This document shows positions 54,747 to 63,360 of a stretch of 64,000 bases of DNA, one piece after another. The translations under genes were made by a program, and so were the position numbers. The stretch covers positions 124,001-188,000 of the forward strand of contig NZ_CP118157.1 in NCBI RefSeq assembly GCF_032878875.1, written 5' to 3'. The notes beneath the pieces were generated by a model. It was not told the origin of the DNA. It saw only the letters and a program-made list of their open reading frames with translations, and ran no database searches. Every line of letters begins with the position of its first letter. The first letter of the stretch is position 1. Source of the DNA: Microbacterium sp. AB (GTDB taxonomy: Bacteria; Actinomycetota; Actinomycetes; Actinomycetales; Microbacteriaceae).

Positions 54747-55574
54747 ATGAAACGGCGACTTCGCCTCGCGAGCCTGCTCGCGCTGCCGATGGCGTGGCTC
54801 ATCGGCATCTACATCCTCTCCCTCGTCATGCTGCTCGTCACGGCGTTCTGGGTGACGGACCCGTTCACCTCGAAGGTGACGCCGGGCTTCACGCTGCGCA
54901 ACTTCGAGCAGCTCGTCGTGAATCCGGCGTACCTCTCCACGGCGCTGCGCACGCTCGGGATCGCGCTCGCCGTCACGGCGCTGTGCATCCTCGTCTCCGT
55001 GCCGCTGGGGATCTTCATGGCCAAGATCGCGCCCGCCTGGCTGCGGGCCGTGCTGGCCGTCGCCATCACGCTGCCGTTGTGGGCGGGCTACCTCGTGAAG
55101 ATCCTCGCAATGCGGATCACCTTCACCGAGGACGGGTTCTTCAACGCGGTGCTCTCGCCGCTGGGCATCAGCGGCCCGGGCTTCGGCATCGTCACGGTGG
55201 TGCTCACCCTCACCTACCTCTGGCTGCCGTACATGTCCGTCCCGGTGTACACGGCCATCCGCCAGCTTCCGTCCCACCTCTTCGACGCCTCGGCCGACCT
55301 CGGCGCGGGTGCATGGCGCACCATCCGCACGGTCGTCCTGCCGCTCATCCGGCCGGCGATCATCGCGGGATCCGTCTTCACGTTCTCGCTGAGTCTCGGC
55401 GACTACCTCGCCGCCCGGTTCGTGGGAGGGTCCACGCAGATGATCGGCAGCGTCATCGCGTCGAACATCAACCTCAACCCGCCGATCGCGGCGGCCTTCT
55501 CGATCGTGCCCATCGTCTTCGTCGTCGTCTACCTGGTCAGCGTGCAGCGCACGGGCGCGCTGCAGCGGATGTGA
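54747..55574 (+). CDS. ABC transporter permease (PotB-like)
   Basis: A 275-residue permease with six helices. LPLWAGYLVKILAMR and the coupling loop DASADLGAGAWRTIRTVVLP are typical. The ATG follows a GACAGGA site. It pairs with the next permease. Confidence 0.93.
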   Translation: MKRRLRLASLLALPMAWLIGIYILSLVMLLVTAFWVTDPFTSKVTPGFTLRNFEQLVVNPAYLSTALRTLGIALAVTALCILVSVPLGIFMAKIAPAWLRAVLAVAITLPLWAGYLVKILAMRITFTEDGFFNAVLSPLGISGPGFGIVTVVLTLTYLWLPYMSVPVYTAIRQLPSHLFDASADLGAGAWRTIRTVVLPLIRPAIIAGSVFTFSLSLGDYLAARFVGGSTQMIGSVIASNINLNPPIAAAFSIVPIVFVVVYLVSVQRTGALQRM

Positions 55575-55581
55575 GGTCATC

Positions 55582-56385
55582 GTGCTCAGACTCTCCCTCG
55601 GCGCCAAGGCGGCGCTCGGTGCGATCGTCGTCGCCGTGCTCGCCTTCATGTACGTGCCGCTCCTGCTCGTGGTGCTCAACTCCTTCAACGCCGCGCGCAT
55701 CGCGAGCTGGCCCATCCGGGGCTTCTCACTCGAGTGGTGGGGCAGGGCGTTCACGAGTGAGCCGATCCACGCGGCCGTGGGGAACTCGATCGTCGTCGGC
55801 CTCGGCGCCACGACCGTCGCACTCGTCCTCGGCACGCTCGTCGCCTTCGCGCTGCGGCGCCACTCCTTCTTCGGCACGCAGACGGTCAGCCTCCTCGTCG
55901 TGCTGCCCATCGCCCTGCCCGGGGTCGTCACGGGCGTCGCGCTCAACAACACGTACAACCAGCTGCTCGAGCCGATCGGGATCCACGTCGGGTACTTCGG
56001 GATGATCGTCGCGCACGGCACCTTCTGCATCGTCATGGTGTTCAACAACGTGCTCGCGCGTCTGCGGCGACTGAGCCCCTCCGTGGAGGAGGCCGCAGCG
56101 GATCTCGGCGCGACGCCGTGGCAGACGTTCCGGATGGTCACGTTCCCGCAGTTCCGCGGCGCCTTCGTCGCGGGCGGCGTCCTCGCCTTCGCCCTGAGCT
56201 TCGACGAGGTCGTCGTGACGATCTTCACGGCCCCGCCCGGTGTGGACACGCTGCCGCTGTGGATCATGAACCAGATGGCGCGGCCCAACGAGGCGAGCGT
56301 CGTGAACGTCGTGGCGACCGTCATGATCGTGCTCTCGCTCGTCCCCGTGTGGATCTCGCAGCGGCTCGCGAGGGACGCCGACTGA
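55582..56385 (+). CDS. ABC transporter permease (PotC-like)
   Basis: A 267-residue permease with six helices. It starts GTG eight bases after the PotB-like stop. VALNNTYNQLLEPIG and the coupling loop EEAAADLGATPWQTFRMVTF place it in the PotC group. It is the last gene of the importer. Confidence 0.93.
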   Translation: MLRLSLGAKAALGAIVVAVLAFMYVPLLLVVLNSFNAARIASWPIRGFSLEWWGRAFTSEPIHAAVGNSIVVGLGATTVALVLGTLVAFALRRHSFFGTQTVSLLVVLPIALPGVVTGVALNNTYNQLLEPIGIHVGYFGMIVAHGTFCIVMVFNNVLARLRRLSPSVEEAAADLGATPWQTFRMVTFPQFRGAFVAGGVLAFALSFDEVVVTIFTAPPGVDTLPLWIMNQMARPNEASVVNVVATVMIVLSLVPVWISQRLARDAD

Positions 56386-56474
56386 TCGGCGGCGTCTTCT
56401 ACGATCGGACTCGTGGCGCGGAGCGTCTCTCGGAACGATCCGGTGATCGTCGCTCCCGCCACGGAGGAGGATCC

Positions 56475-57227
56475 ATGAGCACCGCCGACATCCCCCCGAG
56501 GCTGGTCAACCTGCGCGACGTCGCGACGGCGAGCCCGCTGCTGCGCCCCGGCGTCCTGCTGCGCAGCGACGCCCCGCACTCCGAGGACGAGCCTCCCGGC
56601 GTCGACGCGTGGCCACCGGCCGTCGTGCTCGATCTGCGCGACGCGGCGGAGAAGCGCGAGGCCCATCCGTACTCGTCCCGCAGCCGCATCGTCGACCTCC
56701 CGCTCCTCGGAGGACGGGCGAGGATGGATCCCGACGAGGTCGACGTGGAGGCGTTCCTGCGGGCGGGCCTCGGCGGCATGTACGTGTCGATGATCCAGGG
56801 ACAGGCCGCCGCGCTCCTCATCCGTGCGATGGAGGAGATCGCGCGGGCGGACGGCGCGGTGCTCGTCCACTGCACGGCGGGCAAGGACCGCACGGGCGTG
56901 ACGGTCGCCCTGGCGCTCGCGCTCGCGGGCGTGCCGTACGACGACATCGTGGCCGACTACGTCCGCACGGCGGAGAACATGCCGGGCGTGCGTGCGCGGG
57001 CCGCCCGCACCGTCGCCGCCCGCACGACGGGCACGCGGCTCGCCCTCGACGTGCCGGCGGAGATCCTGACCGCTCCCGCGCCCGCGATGGAGACCTTCCT
57101 CGACGCCCTCGACGCGCGTGGCGGCGCCGAGTCCTGGTTCCGCTCGACCGGCGGCGAGCCCGGGACGGTCGACGCCCTGCACGCCCGCCTGCGGGGCCGA
57201 GGCGCCGGGAGTAGCCTGACCGCGTGA
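56475..57227 (+). CDS. Tyrosine-protein phosphatase, PTP superfamily
   Basis: A 250-residue protein of the bacterial Y_phosphatase3 family (MptpB-like). The P-loop VLVHCTAGKDRTGVTVALAL holds the C-x5-R nucleophile loop, and the N-terminal LRPGVLLRSDAPH and VVLDLRDAAEKREAHPY are typical. The family also acts on phosphoinositides. A GGAGGA site precedes the ATG. The stop overlaps the start of the metal transporter gene, so both are expressed together. Confidence 0.9.
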   Translation: MSTADIPPRLVNLRDVATASPLLRPGVLLRSDAPHSEDEPPGVDAWPPAVVLDLRDAAEKREAHPYSSRSRIVDLPLLGGRARMDPDEVDVEAFLRAGLGGMYVSMIQGQAAALLIRAMEEIARADGAVLVHCTAGKDRTGVTVALALALAGVPYDDIVADYVRTAENMPGVRARAARTVAARTTGTRLALDVPAEILTAPAPAMETFLDALDARGGAESWFRSTGGEPGTVDALHARLRGRGAGSSLTA

Positions 57228-58153
57228 CCGTGATCATCGCCTTCTTCGCCAATGTGCTCGTCGCGGTCGCGAAGACGGTCGCCGCGGTCGTCACGTCCTC
57301 CGCGTCGATGGTCGCGGAGGCCGCGCACTCGTGGGCCGACGCGGGCAACGAGATCTTCCTGCTCATCGCCGACAGGCGGGGCGCGCGCCGCAAGGACGCG
57401 CGCCATCCGCTCGGTTACGGACGCAGCGCCTTCGTCTGGTCGCTCGTCGCCGCGTTCGGCATCTTCACGGCCGGGTCGATCGTGTCGATCATGCACGGGG
57501 TGCAGGAGCTCGCCTCCGATGAGCCCGTCGAGAGCCCCGTCGTCGCCTACGTCGTCCTCGGGGTCGCCTTCGTGCTCGAGGGGACGTCGTTCCTGCAGGC
57601 GTTCATCCGCTCGAGACGACTCGCCCGCGAGCGCGGCACGTCGACGTGGGACTACGTCATCGAGACGAGCGACACGACGTTGCGTGCGGTGTTCTTCGAG
57701 GACGCCGCCGCGCTCGTCGGGCTCCTGATCGCGGGAGGGGCGATCGCCGTCCACCAGATCACGGGCGTCGCGGCGTGGGACGCCGTGGGCTCGATCCTCG
57801 TCGGGCTGCTGCTCGGAGTCGTGGCCGTGGTGCTCATCTGGCGCAACATGGCGTTCCTCGTCGGGACGAGCGCGTCTCCCGTGCTGCGGGCGCGGGCCGG
57901 ACGCGCGCTCCTCGAATCGGCCGACATCGAGCGCGTGACGTATCTGCACATCGAGTACGTCGGACCCAACCGCCTCTTCATCGTCGCCGAGATCGACCTC
58001 GCCGGCGACGCGCGCGAGCACGACGTCGCGCGCCGGCTCCGCGAGGTGGAGCGCCGGATCGAGGCCCACCCGGTCGTCGAGGCCGTCGTGCTGTCCCTGT
58101 CCGTCGACGACGAGCCGTCGCTGGAGTTCGCCGAGGCCGGCCCCGTCCGCTGA
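57224..58153 (+). CDS. Cation diffusion facilitator family transporter
   Basis: A 309-residue metal/proton antiporter. Six membrane helices; the first two with FFANVLVAVAKTVAAVVTSS and the metal motif AHSWADAGNEIFLLIADRRG (H-S-x-x-D). GTSTWDYVIETSDTTLRAVF precedes the fifth helix with a second D/H site. A short cytoplasmic dimerisation domain follows. The start is GTG overlapping the phosphatase stop (GTGA). Likely exports Zn or another divalent metal; specificity not readable. Confidence 0.9.
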   Translation: MTVIIAFFANVLVAVAKTVAAVVTSSASMVAEAAHSWADAGNEIFLLIADRRGARRKDARHPLGYGRSAFVWSLVAAFGIFTAGSIVSIMHGVQELASDEPVESPVVAYVVLGVAFVLEGTSFLQAFIRSRRLARERGTSTWDYVIETSDTTLRAVFFEDAAALVGLLIAGGAIAVHQITGVAAWDAVGSILVGLLLGVVAVVLIWRNMAFLVGTSASPVLRARAGRALLESADIERVTYLHIEYVGPNRLFIVAEIDLAGDAREHDVARRLREVERRIEAHPVVEAVVLSLSVDDEPSLEFAEAGPVR

Positions 58154-58211
58154 GCCTCGCCGTCCCGTCAGCGGACGGCGCCGCCCGGAGGTCGCCGCCG
58201 AGGGGAGGGCG

Positions 58212-59093
58212 TCAGCTGCGCCGATCGCGCAGGTACTCGTTCATCCCGTCGGTGAACGCGCGGTCGATCGTCACGTCCTCGCCGTCCAGGGCGCGGATCG
58301 GAGCGGCGAGCCGCTGGCTGTTGACGAGCCACATCTGGTCGGCCTGCCGGAGCTCCTCCGCCCGGACGGGCCGGTACTCGGTGCGCATCCCGAGGGCCGC
58401 GAGCCATCGATACGCCCCGAGCTGTCCCGTCCCGTGCAGCACGCCGAAGTCGGGGGACGGGGTGACGAACGCGTCGCCGAAGCGCAGGATCAGGGTCGCG
58501 GTGGGGCCTTCCAACGCGTATCCGTCGGTCGTCGTGAACACGACGTCGTCCGCTCCGCGGCGCGCGGCCTCGCGGATCGCCGCGCGGTTGACGGCGTAGG
58601 AGAGCGTCTTCGCCCCCTGCAGCAGCCACGGCGAGGTCTGCGCGACGTTCAGGGGATAGCCGCGATCGAGCGTGACGACCCGGATGCCCTGCGTGCGCTC
58701 CCGGCTCCAGTCCGGGTTCACGTCGACGAAGGCGTATCCGAACGGGTCGCTCTCGCGCGCTTCGATCCCGCGTGTGAGCACGTACTTGGCGTATGCGTCG
58801 GCGATGCCCCCGCCGAGGGCGCGGTAGCCGATGCGCACCGCCTCCCGGTACGCGTCCGCGTTGGGGGCCGGCAGCTCCAGGATGCGGGCGGAGTTGGCGA
58901 AGCGCGTCAGGTGCGCCTCCTCCTCGTGGACGTATCCGTGACGGATGCCGACGGACTCGAAGATCCCGTCGCCGCGGGTGATCCCGAGGTTCATGGCGTC
59001 GACGATCGGCTCGTCGAACGGCACGATCCGGAACGGCTCGGCGCTCGGACGGGAGCCCACGACGGGCTCGTGGATGACGACTACTGCGGGCAT
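58212..59093 (-). CDS. Class IV aminotransferase
   Basis: A 293-residue PLP enzyme. The catalytic Lys is in WLLQGAKTLSYAVNRAAIRE, GDGIFESVGI lies in the N-terminal part, and DVVFTTTDGYALEGPTATLI (the ExxT/S phosphate-binding segment) and GVLHGTGQLGAYRWLAALG follow. The family includes branched-chain aminotransferase, D-amino acid aminotransferase and aminodeoxychorismate lyase (PabC). The presence of an adjacent amino-acid importer cluster fits D-amino acid transamination, but PabC is equally possible. An AGGAG site precedes the ATG. Confidence 0.85.
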   Translation of the reverse strand: MPAVVVIHEPVVGSRPSAEPFRIVPFDEPIVDAMNLGITRGDGIFESVGIRHGYVHEEEAHLTRFANSARILELPAPNADAYREAVRIGYRALGGGIADAYAKYVLTRGIEARESDPFGYAFVDVNPDWSRERTQGIRVVTLDRGYPLNVAQTSPWLLQGAKTLSYAVNRAAIREAARRGADDVVFTTTDGYALEGPTATLILRFGDAFVTPSPDFGVLHGTGQLGAYRWLAALGMRTEYRPVRAEELRQADQMWLVNSQRLAAPIRALDGEDVTIDRAFTDGMNEYLRDRRS

Positions 59094-59180
59094 GCGGTTC
59101 TCCTGGGATCTCGGGTCGACGGGTTAATCCGATCGACATCGTCCGTAACGTCGCGGTCACACCGGGCTAATACTGTTCCG

Positions 59181-59209
59181 GTTACAGAAGCTAAGACACA
59201 TCCTTATAT
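59181..59209 (+). promoter_or_regulatory. Promoter of the amino acid importer operon
   Basis: GTTACA and TTATAT with a 17-base spacer lie upstream of the GTG at 59235. The sequence after the -10 (ATATCACC) is similar to the AT-rich region near the FCD regulator at 62328. Confidence 0.55.
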
Positions 59210-59234
59210 ATCACCAAATCGAACAGGAGTGACC

Positions 59235-60098
59235 GTGGTCAGGAAGCATCGCTATCTCGCAGGAGGGGCCATCGCGGTTCTCGCGCTCGCGGGCTGCTCG
59301 TCGGCGGACTCCGGCGAGGAGTCGGCGGCGGGTGCCGCGCCCGAGGACTGCATCGAGATCGCCGACGACGCGGTGGTCGAGCAGGGCGTGCTGAACATCG
59401 GCACCAATGCGACCCTGCCGCCCCTCAGCTATGTGGACGCCGACGGCGAGATCCGGGGGCAGCGCTGGGAGCTGGGCGAAGAGCTCGGCGCGCGCCTCTG
59501 CCTCGACGTCGCATGGACGAACGCGCAGGCGACATCGCTCCAGCCGTCCATGGAGGCGGGCCGGATCGACATCGTCGACATCGGCTACTTCGTGACGGAG
59601 GAGCGCATCGCCGAGATGCGGATGATCCCGACCGAGCGGATGGGCATCAGCGTGAGCGTCGCCGCGGGGAATCCTCGCGGCGTCGAATCCGTGGAGGATC
59701 TCTCCGGGCTCACCCTCGGGGCGGCCGTGTCGAGCTTCGAGGAGGCGACCCTCCAGACGATCTCGGACGGGCTCGTCGAGGACGGCCTCGATCCGATCGA
59801 CATCCGGAGCTTCGACGAGTACGACATGGTGTTCCAGGCTCTCAGCGCGGGGCAGGTCGACAGCGTCGCGACGACCAGCCCGGTCGCCGCCTACTACGCC
59901 GACAAGGGAGGATTCGACGCCGCCATCGAAGGCCTGGAGCTGACCGACACCGCGCTCGTCGTGAGCAACGGCCCGCTCGCGGACGCCGTGATCGAGGCGC
60001 TCGACGCGATGAAGGCGGACGGCTCGTACGACGCGCTCATCGCCGACTACAGCCTCGAGCCGGTCGACGACTTCGCCGTGCAGTACACGGGCGAGTGA
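59235..60098 (+). CDS. Amino acid ABC transporter substrate-binding lipoprotein
   Basis: A 287-residue family 3 solute-binding protein with lipobox LALAGC and GTG start after CAGGAG. NIGTNATLPPLSYVDADGEI and LDVAWTNAQATSLQPSMEAG are family-type; GYFVTEERIAEMRMIPTERM follows. It is followed by a permease and ATPase and, past a convergent regulator, by a DHDPS-like lyase and an FAD oxidoreductase. The ligand is therefore probably the imino or amino acid used by that cluster. Confidence 0.9.
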   Translation: MVRKHRYLAGGAIAVLALAGCSSADSGEESAAGAAPEDCIEIADDAVVEQGVLNIGTNATLPPLSYVDADGEIRGQRWELGEELGARLCLDVAWTNAQATSLQPSMEAGRIDIVDIGYFVTEERIAEMRMIPTERMGISVSVAAGNPRGVESVEDLSGLTLGAAVSSFEEATLQTISDGLVEDGLDPIDIRSFDEYDMVFQALSAGQVDSVATTSPVAAYYADKGGFDAAIEGLELTDTALVVSNGPLADAVIEALDAMKADGSYDALIADYSLEPVDDFAVQYTGE

Positions 60099-60128
60099 GC
60101 GGATCCTCGTGAACGAGCGGATGACGAC

Positions 60129-60842
60129 ATGAACTTCGACTGGGGCGCGCTGTTCGACGCCCTCGTGAACGTGCGACTGCTCGAGGGCGCATGGACGACG
60201 GTCTGGCTCTCGGTCCTCTGCATGGCCTTCGGGCTCGTGGGCGGCGTGCTCCTGGCCGCCATGCGCGGATCCTCGTTCGTGCTCTTCTCGGGGCTCGCAC
60301 GCCTGTACATCTGGGTCTTCCGCGGGACGCCGGTCCTCGTGCAGCTCATCGTGATCTTCACCGGTCTGCCGCAGATCGGGATCACCCTCGGCGTGGTGGC
60401 GACCGCGATCATCGGCCTGAGCCTGAACGAGGCCGCGTACCAGGCGGAGATCATCCGTTCGGGGTACCAGGCCGTCTCGCGCGGTCAGTTCGAGGCGTCG
60501 CGAGCGCTGGGGATGACGGAGCCCGTCCTGTTCGGCCGGATCATCGCCCCGCAGGTCGCGCGTGTCACGCTCCTTCCGCTCGGCAACCAGTTCAACTCGC
60601 TCATCAAGGCGACGTCGCTCGCCTCCGTGATCTCCATGGACGAGCTGCTGCGGCGCACGCAGCAGCTGGGGCAGCTCACCTTCCACGTGCTCGAGACCTT
60701 CACCGTCGCGGCGCTGTACTACCTCCTCATGACCACGGTCTGGGGATGGGCGCAGAACGCGATGGAACAGCGGCTGAACCGGCACACGCGTCCGGTGCGT
60801 GCCGATCGGAAGAACAGGACGGTGATGGCCGATGTCGCCTGA
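60129..60842 (+). CDS. Amino acid ABC transporter permease
   Basis: A 237-residue HisM/GlnP-type permease. WVFRGTPVLVQLIVIFTGLP is the substrate-pathway segment and the coupling loop is EASRALGMTEPVLFGRIIAP with QVARVTLLPLGN. The C-terminal tail is basic. Its last 11 bases overlap the ATPase gene. Confidence 0.94.
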   Translation: MNFDWGALFDALVNVRLLEGAWTTVWLSVLCMAFGLVGGVLLAAMRGSSFVLFSGLARLYIWVFRGTPVLVQLIVIFTGLPQIGITLGVVATAIIGLSLNEAAYQAEIIRSGYQAVSRGQFEASRALGMTEPVLFGRIIAPQVARVTLLPLGNQFNSLIKATSLASVISMDELLRRTQQLGQLTFHVLETFTVAALYYLLMTTVWGWAQNAMEQRLNRHTRPVRADRKNRTVMADVA

Positions 60843-61623
60843 ATCGATCGTCGACACGACCGCGTCCGGCGCCGTCCGCGCGCGCGACGTGCACAAGTCG
60901 TACGGATCCCATCATGTGATCCGGGGCATCGACCTCGACATCGCCGCGGGCGAGGTCGTCACGATCCTCGGTCCGAGCGGCGGCGGCAAGAGCACGTTCC
61001 TGCGCATGCTCAACTCCCTCGAGTCGCCCGACAGCGGCGTGATCGAGGTGTCGGGGCAGCCCTTCGCGCACCCGAGCTGGCTGGCGCGCACGTTCGGCTG
61101 GGGGAGCCGTCCGCTCGCGCACCAGAGGAGCCGCATCGGCATGGTGTTCCAGCAGTTCAACCTCTTCCCGCATCTGACCGCGCTCGAGAACGTCGCCGCG
61201 GGGCCCGTGTACGCGTTGCAGGAGGAGAGGAAGGCCGCCACGGAACGTGCGGCCGAGCTGCTGACGGCGGTCGGCCTCTCCGACAAGGTGGGCGCGTACC
61301 CGGATCGGCTGAGCGGCGGACAGCAGCAGCGGGTCGCGATCGCACGCGCGCTGGCGATGGACCCGTCGGTGCTGCTGTTCGACGAACCGACGAGCGCCTT
61401 GGACCCGGAGATGGTGAGCGAGGTGCTCGACGTCATGGTCGGGCTCTCCGGCCGGGGGATCACCATGGTCGTCGTCACGCACGAGATGGGCTTCGCGCGT
61501 GCCGCGGCGCACAGGGTCGTCTTCATGGCCGACGGCCGCGTCGTCGAGCAGGGGCGCCCGGACGAGTTCTTCACGAACCCGACCGAGGAGCGGAGCCGGC
61601 GGTTCCTGGAGAAGATCCTGTGA
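60832..61623 (+). CDS. Amino acid ABC transporter ATPase
   Basis: A 263-residue ATPase with Walker A GPSGGGKS, signature [12 protein letters not shown], Walker [14 protein letters not shown] and [10 protein letters not shown]. The GPSGGGKS loop and an insertion after the first strands ([20 protein letters not shown]) are slightly unlike the average GlnQ. It completes the importer. Confidence 0.95.
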   Translation: MSPESIVDTTASGAVRARDVHKSYGSHHVIRGIDLDIAAGEVVTILGPSGGGKSTFLRMLNSLESPDSGVIEVSGQPFAHPSWLARTFGWGSRPLAHQRSRIGMVFQQFNLFPHLTALENVAAGPVYALQEERKAATERAAELLTAVGLSDKVGAYPDRLSGGQQQRVAIARALAMDPSVLLFDEPTSALDPEMVSEVLDVMVGLSGRGITMVVVTHEMGFARAAAHRVVFMADGRVVEQGRPDEFFTNPTEERSRRFLEKIL

Positions 61624-61637
61624 TGCCCCGGCCTGGG

Positions 61638-62279
61638 TCAGATCGCTCCGGTCACGCGCTTGCGGAAGTCCTTCACGTGCTCGACGAGGACCTCCCGCAG
61701 GGCCGCCCCGTCGTGCTCGGTGCACGCCGCGAGCGTCGCCCGGAGGCTGTCGAGCTGCTGCGAGCGGGGCTCCATCCCGCATCTCGTGAGGTAGAACAGC
61801 CGCAGCGACGCGTCGTGGAGGCCGGAGTAGATGCTCACGAGGTAGCGGTTGCCCGTCGCGTCCAGCAGCGTCTCGTGGAATCGACGGTCGATGTCGGGAT
61901 CCGACTCGAGCTCGGGGCCGGCGCCGTCCTCCAGGATCCGGATGAGCTCGCGGAGAGCATCGAGGTGCTCGTCCGTGATGTGCCGGAGGGCCTGGTCGGC
62001 GATGACGGACTCGATCGCGATGCGCAGATCGAAGATCTGCTGCACGTCGTCGAGGTTGAGCGGCGCGACCGCCGTGCCGCGGCGAGCGGTGATCGTGACG
62101 AGGCCCTCGTTGCTGAGCCATTGGAGCGCGTCGCGGATGGGAGTGTGCCCGAGCCCGGTGACCTCCACGAGGCGCGCCTCGCTGAGCAGCTCGCCCGGCC
62201 GGAGCTCGCACCGGATGATCTGCTGCCGAATGATGTCGTGCGCTTGCTGCGCCTTCGTGCGCTTGGTCCCTGACGTCAC
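61638..62279 (-). CDS. GntR-family regulator with FCD domain
   Basis: A 213-residue FadR-type regulator. Winged helix: AHDIIRQQIIRCELRPGELL, EARLVEVTGLGHTPIRDALQ and VTITARRGTAVAPL. FCD: DLRIAIESVIADQALRHITD, DPDIDRRFHETLLDATGNRY and CTEHDGAALREVLVEHVKDF. The start is GTG. It is divergent from the DHDPS-like gene and convergent with the importer, so it probably controls both sides. Confidence 0.88.
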   Translation of the reverse strand: MTSGTKRTKAQQAHDIIRQQIIRCELRPGELLSEARLVEVTGLGHTPIRDALQWLSNEGLVTITARRGTAVAPLNLDDVQQIFDLRIAIESVIADQALRHITDEHLDALRELIRILEDGAGPELESDPDIDRRFHETLLDATGNRYLVSIYSGLHDASLRLFYLTRCGMEPRSQQLDSLRATLAACTEHDGAALREVLVEHVKDFRKRVTGAI

Positions 62280-62327
62280 TTATCCGGCTCCCTGGTCGAG
62301 CATGACGCGCTGTTGCGCGCGAATCAA

Positions 62328-62345
62328 ATATATCTGCTGATGCAT
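62328..62345. promoter_or_regulatory. Candidate operator of the FCD regulator
   Basis: ATATATC-TGCT-GATGCAT is an imperfect inverted repeat (five of seven positions pair) in an AT-rich stretch 44 bases before the lyase start. It also lies 49 bases before the regulator start. Confidence 0.45.
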
Positions 62346-62388
62346 TAATCGGCGGTCGCGGCTCTGCGAACGCCCACGAAAGGCCCTC

Positions 62389-63360
62389 ATGAATCGCCAC
62401 GACGTCGACTGGCTCGGATACTGGCCCGCCGCACCCACGCCCTTCACGTCCGCGGGCGACCTGGACGAGACGGCCCTCGCGCAGCTCATGGAGCTCTACG
62501 TCTCCCAGGGCGTGCACGGCGTGCTCCTGAACGGGAGCACGGGGGAATGGTTCAGCCAGACGCCCGAGGAGCGGCGGCGCGTCGCCGAGATCGCCGTCGA
62601 CGCCGTCGACGGCAGGATCCCGGTGGTCGTCGGCGTCACCTCCTACACGATCGCGGAGTCCTCGGAGCTCGCGCGCCACGCGGCGCGCGCGGGGGCCGCC
62701 GGGGCGCTCGCCACGCCGCCGCCGTACGTCCACCCCTCCGCGGCGGAGATCGTCGCGTTCTACGAGCAGGTGAGCTCTGCGACCGAGCTGCCGTTCATGG
62801 TCTACAACTGGCCGCGCGGGACCGCGGTCGACATGGCGCAGGTGCCCGGTCTGATGAGCGCGCTCGCGGACATCCCCCATGTCGCCGCGATCAAGGACTC
62901 GACGGGCGACTGGAACGCGATGGTCTCCACGCTCGAGGAGGTCGGCGATCGCGTGCGCGTGTTCGGCAGCCTCGCGCACCGGAAGGGGCTCGCGCTCATG
63001 CTCGGGCTCGGAGGGGACGGCGCGATCGACGGCGGCGGCGTGGGCGCGCCGTACGCGGTGCCCTTCTTCGACGCCGTGGCCGACGGCAACGCGGAGCTGG
63101 CGCGCTACTGGGTCGACAAGTATCAGGCGATCAGCGGGCGGCTCATCGCACCCGACTACGCCGGCAGGTTCGCGTCGCCGATCTCTCAGCTGAAGGCCGC
63201 CATGTGGCTGCTCGGACAACCCGGAGGCGTCGTCAGGGAGCCGCTGTCGCCGCTCGTCGAGCCCCGGGCGGTCGCTGCGATCGCGGAGATCCTGCGCGAG
63301 GCGGGTCTCATCGTCCGCGAGGCGCGACTGCGCGCCGCCCTGGCGGGAGAGATCGCGTGA
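62389..63360 (+). CDS. Dihydrodipicolinate synthase-family lyase
   Basis: A 323-residue class I lyase/aldolase of the DapA superfamily. LLNGSTGEWFSQTPEERRRV corresponds to GTTGE, MVYNWPRGT carries the active Tyr, and VAAIKDSTGDW holds the Schiff-base Lys. It is not the biosynthetic DapA because of its length and context. With a D-amino acid oxidoreductase, FCD regulator and importer it fits the pyrroline-4-hydroxy-2-carboxylate deaminase of hydroxyproline catabolism. Other DapA-family lyases remain possible. Confidence 0.85.
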   Translation: MNRHDVDWLGYWPAAPTPFTSAGDLDETALAQLMELYVSQGVHGVLLNGSTGEWFSQTPEERRRVAEIAVDAVDGRIPVVVGVTSYTIAESSELARHAARAGAAGALATPPPYVHPSAAEIVAFYEQVSSATELPFMVYNWPRGTAVDMAQVPGLMSALADIPHVAAIKDSTGDWNAMVSTLEEVGDRVRVFGSLAHRKGLALMLGLGGDGAIDGGGVGAPYAVPFFDAVADGNAELARYWVDKYQAISGRLIAPDYAGRFASPISQLKAAMWLLGQPGGVVREPLSPLVEPRAVAAIAEILREAGLIVREARLRAALAGEIA

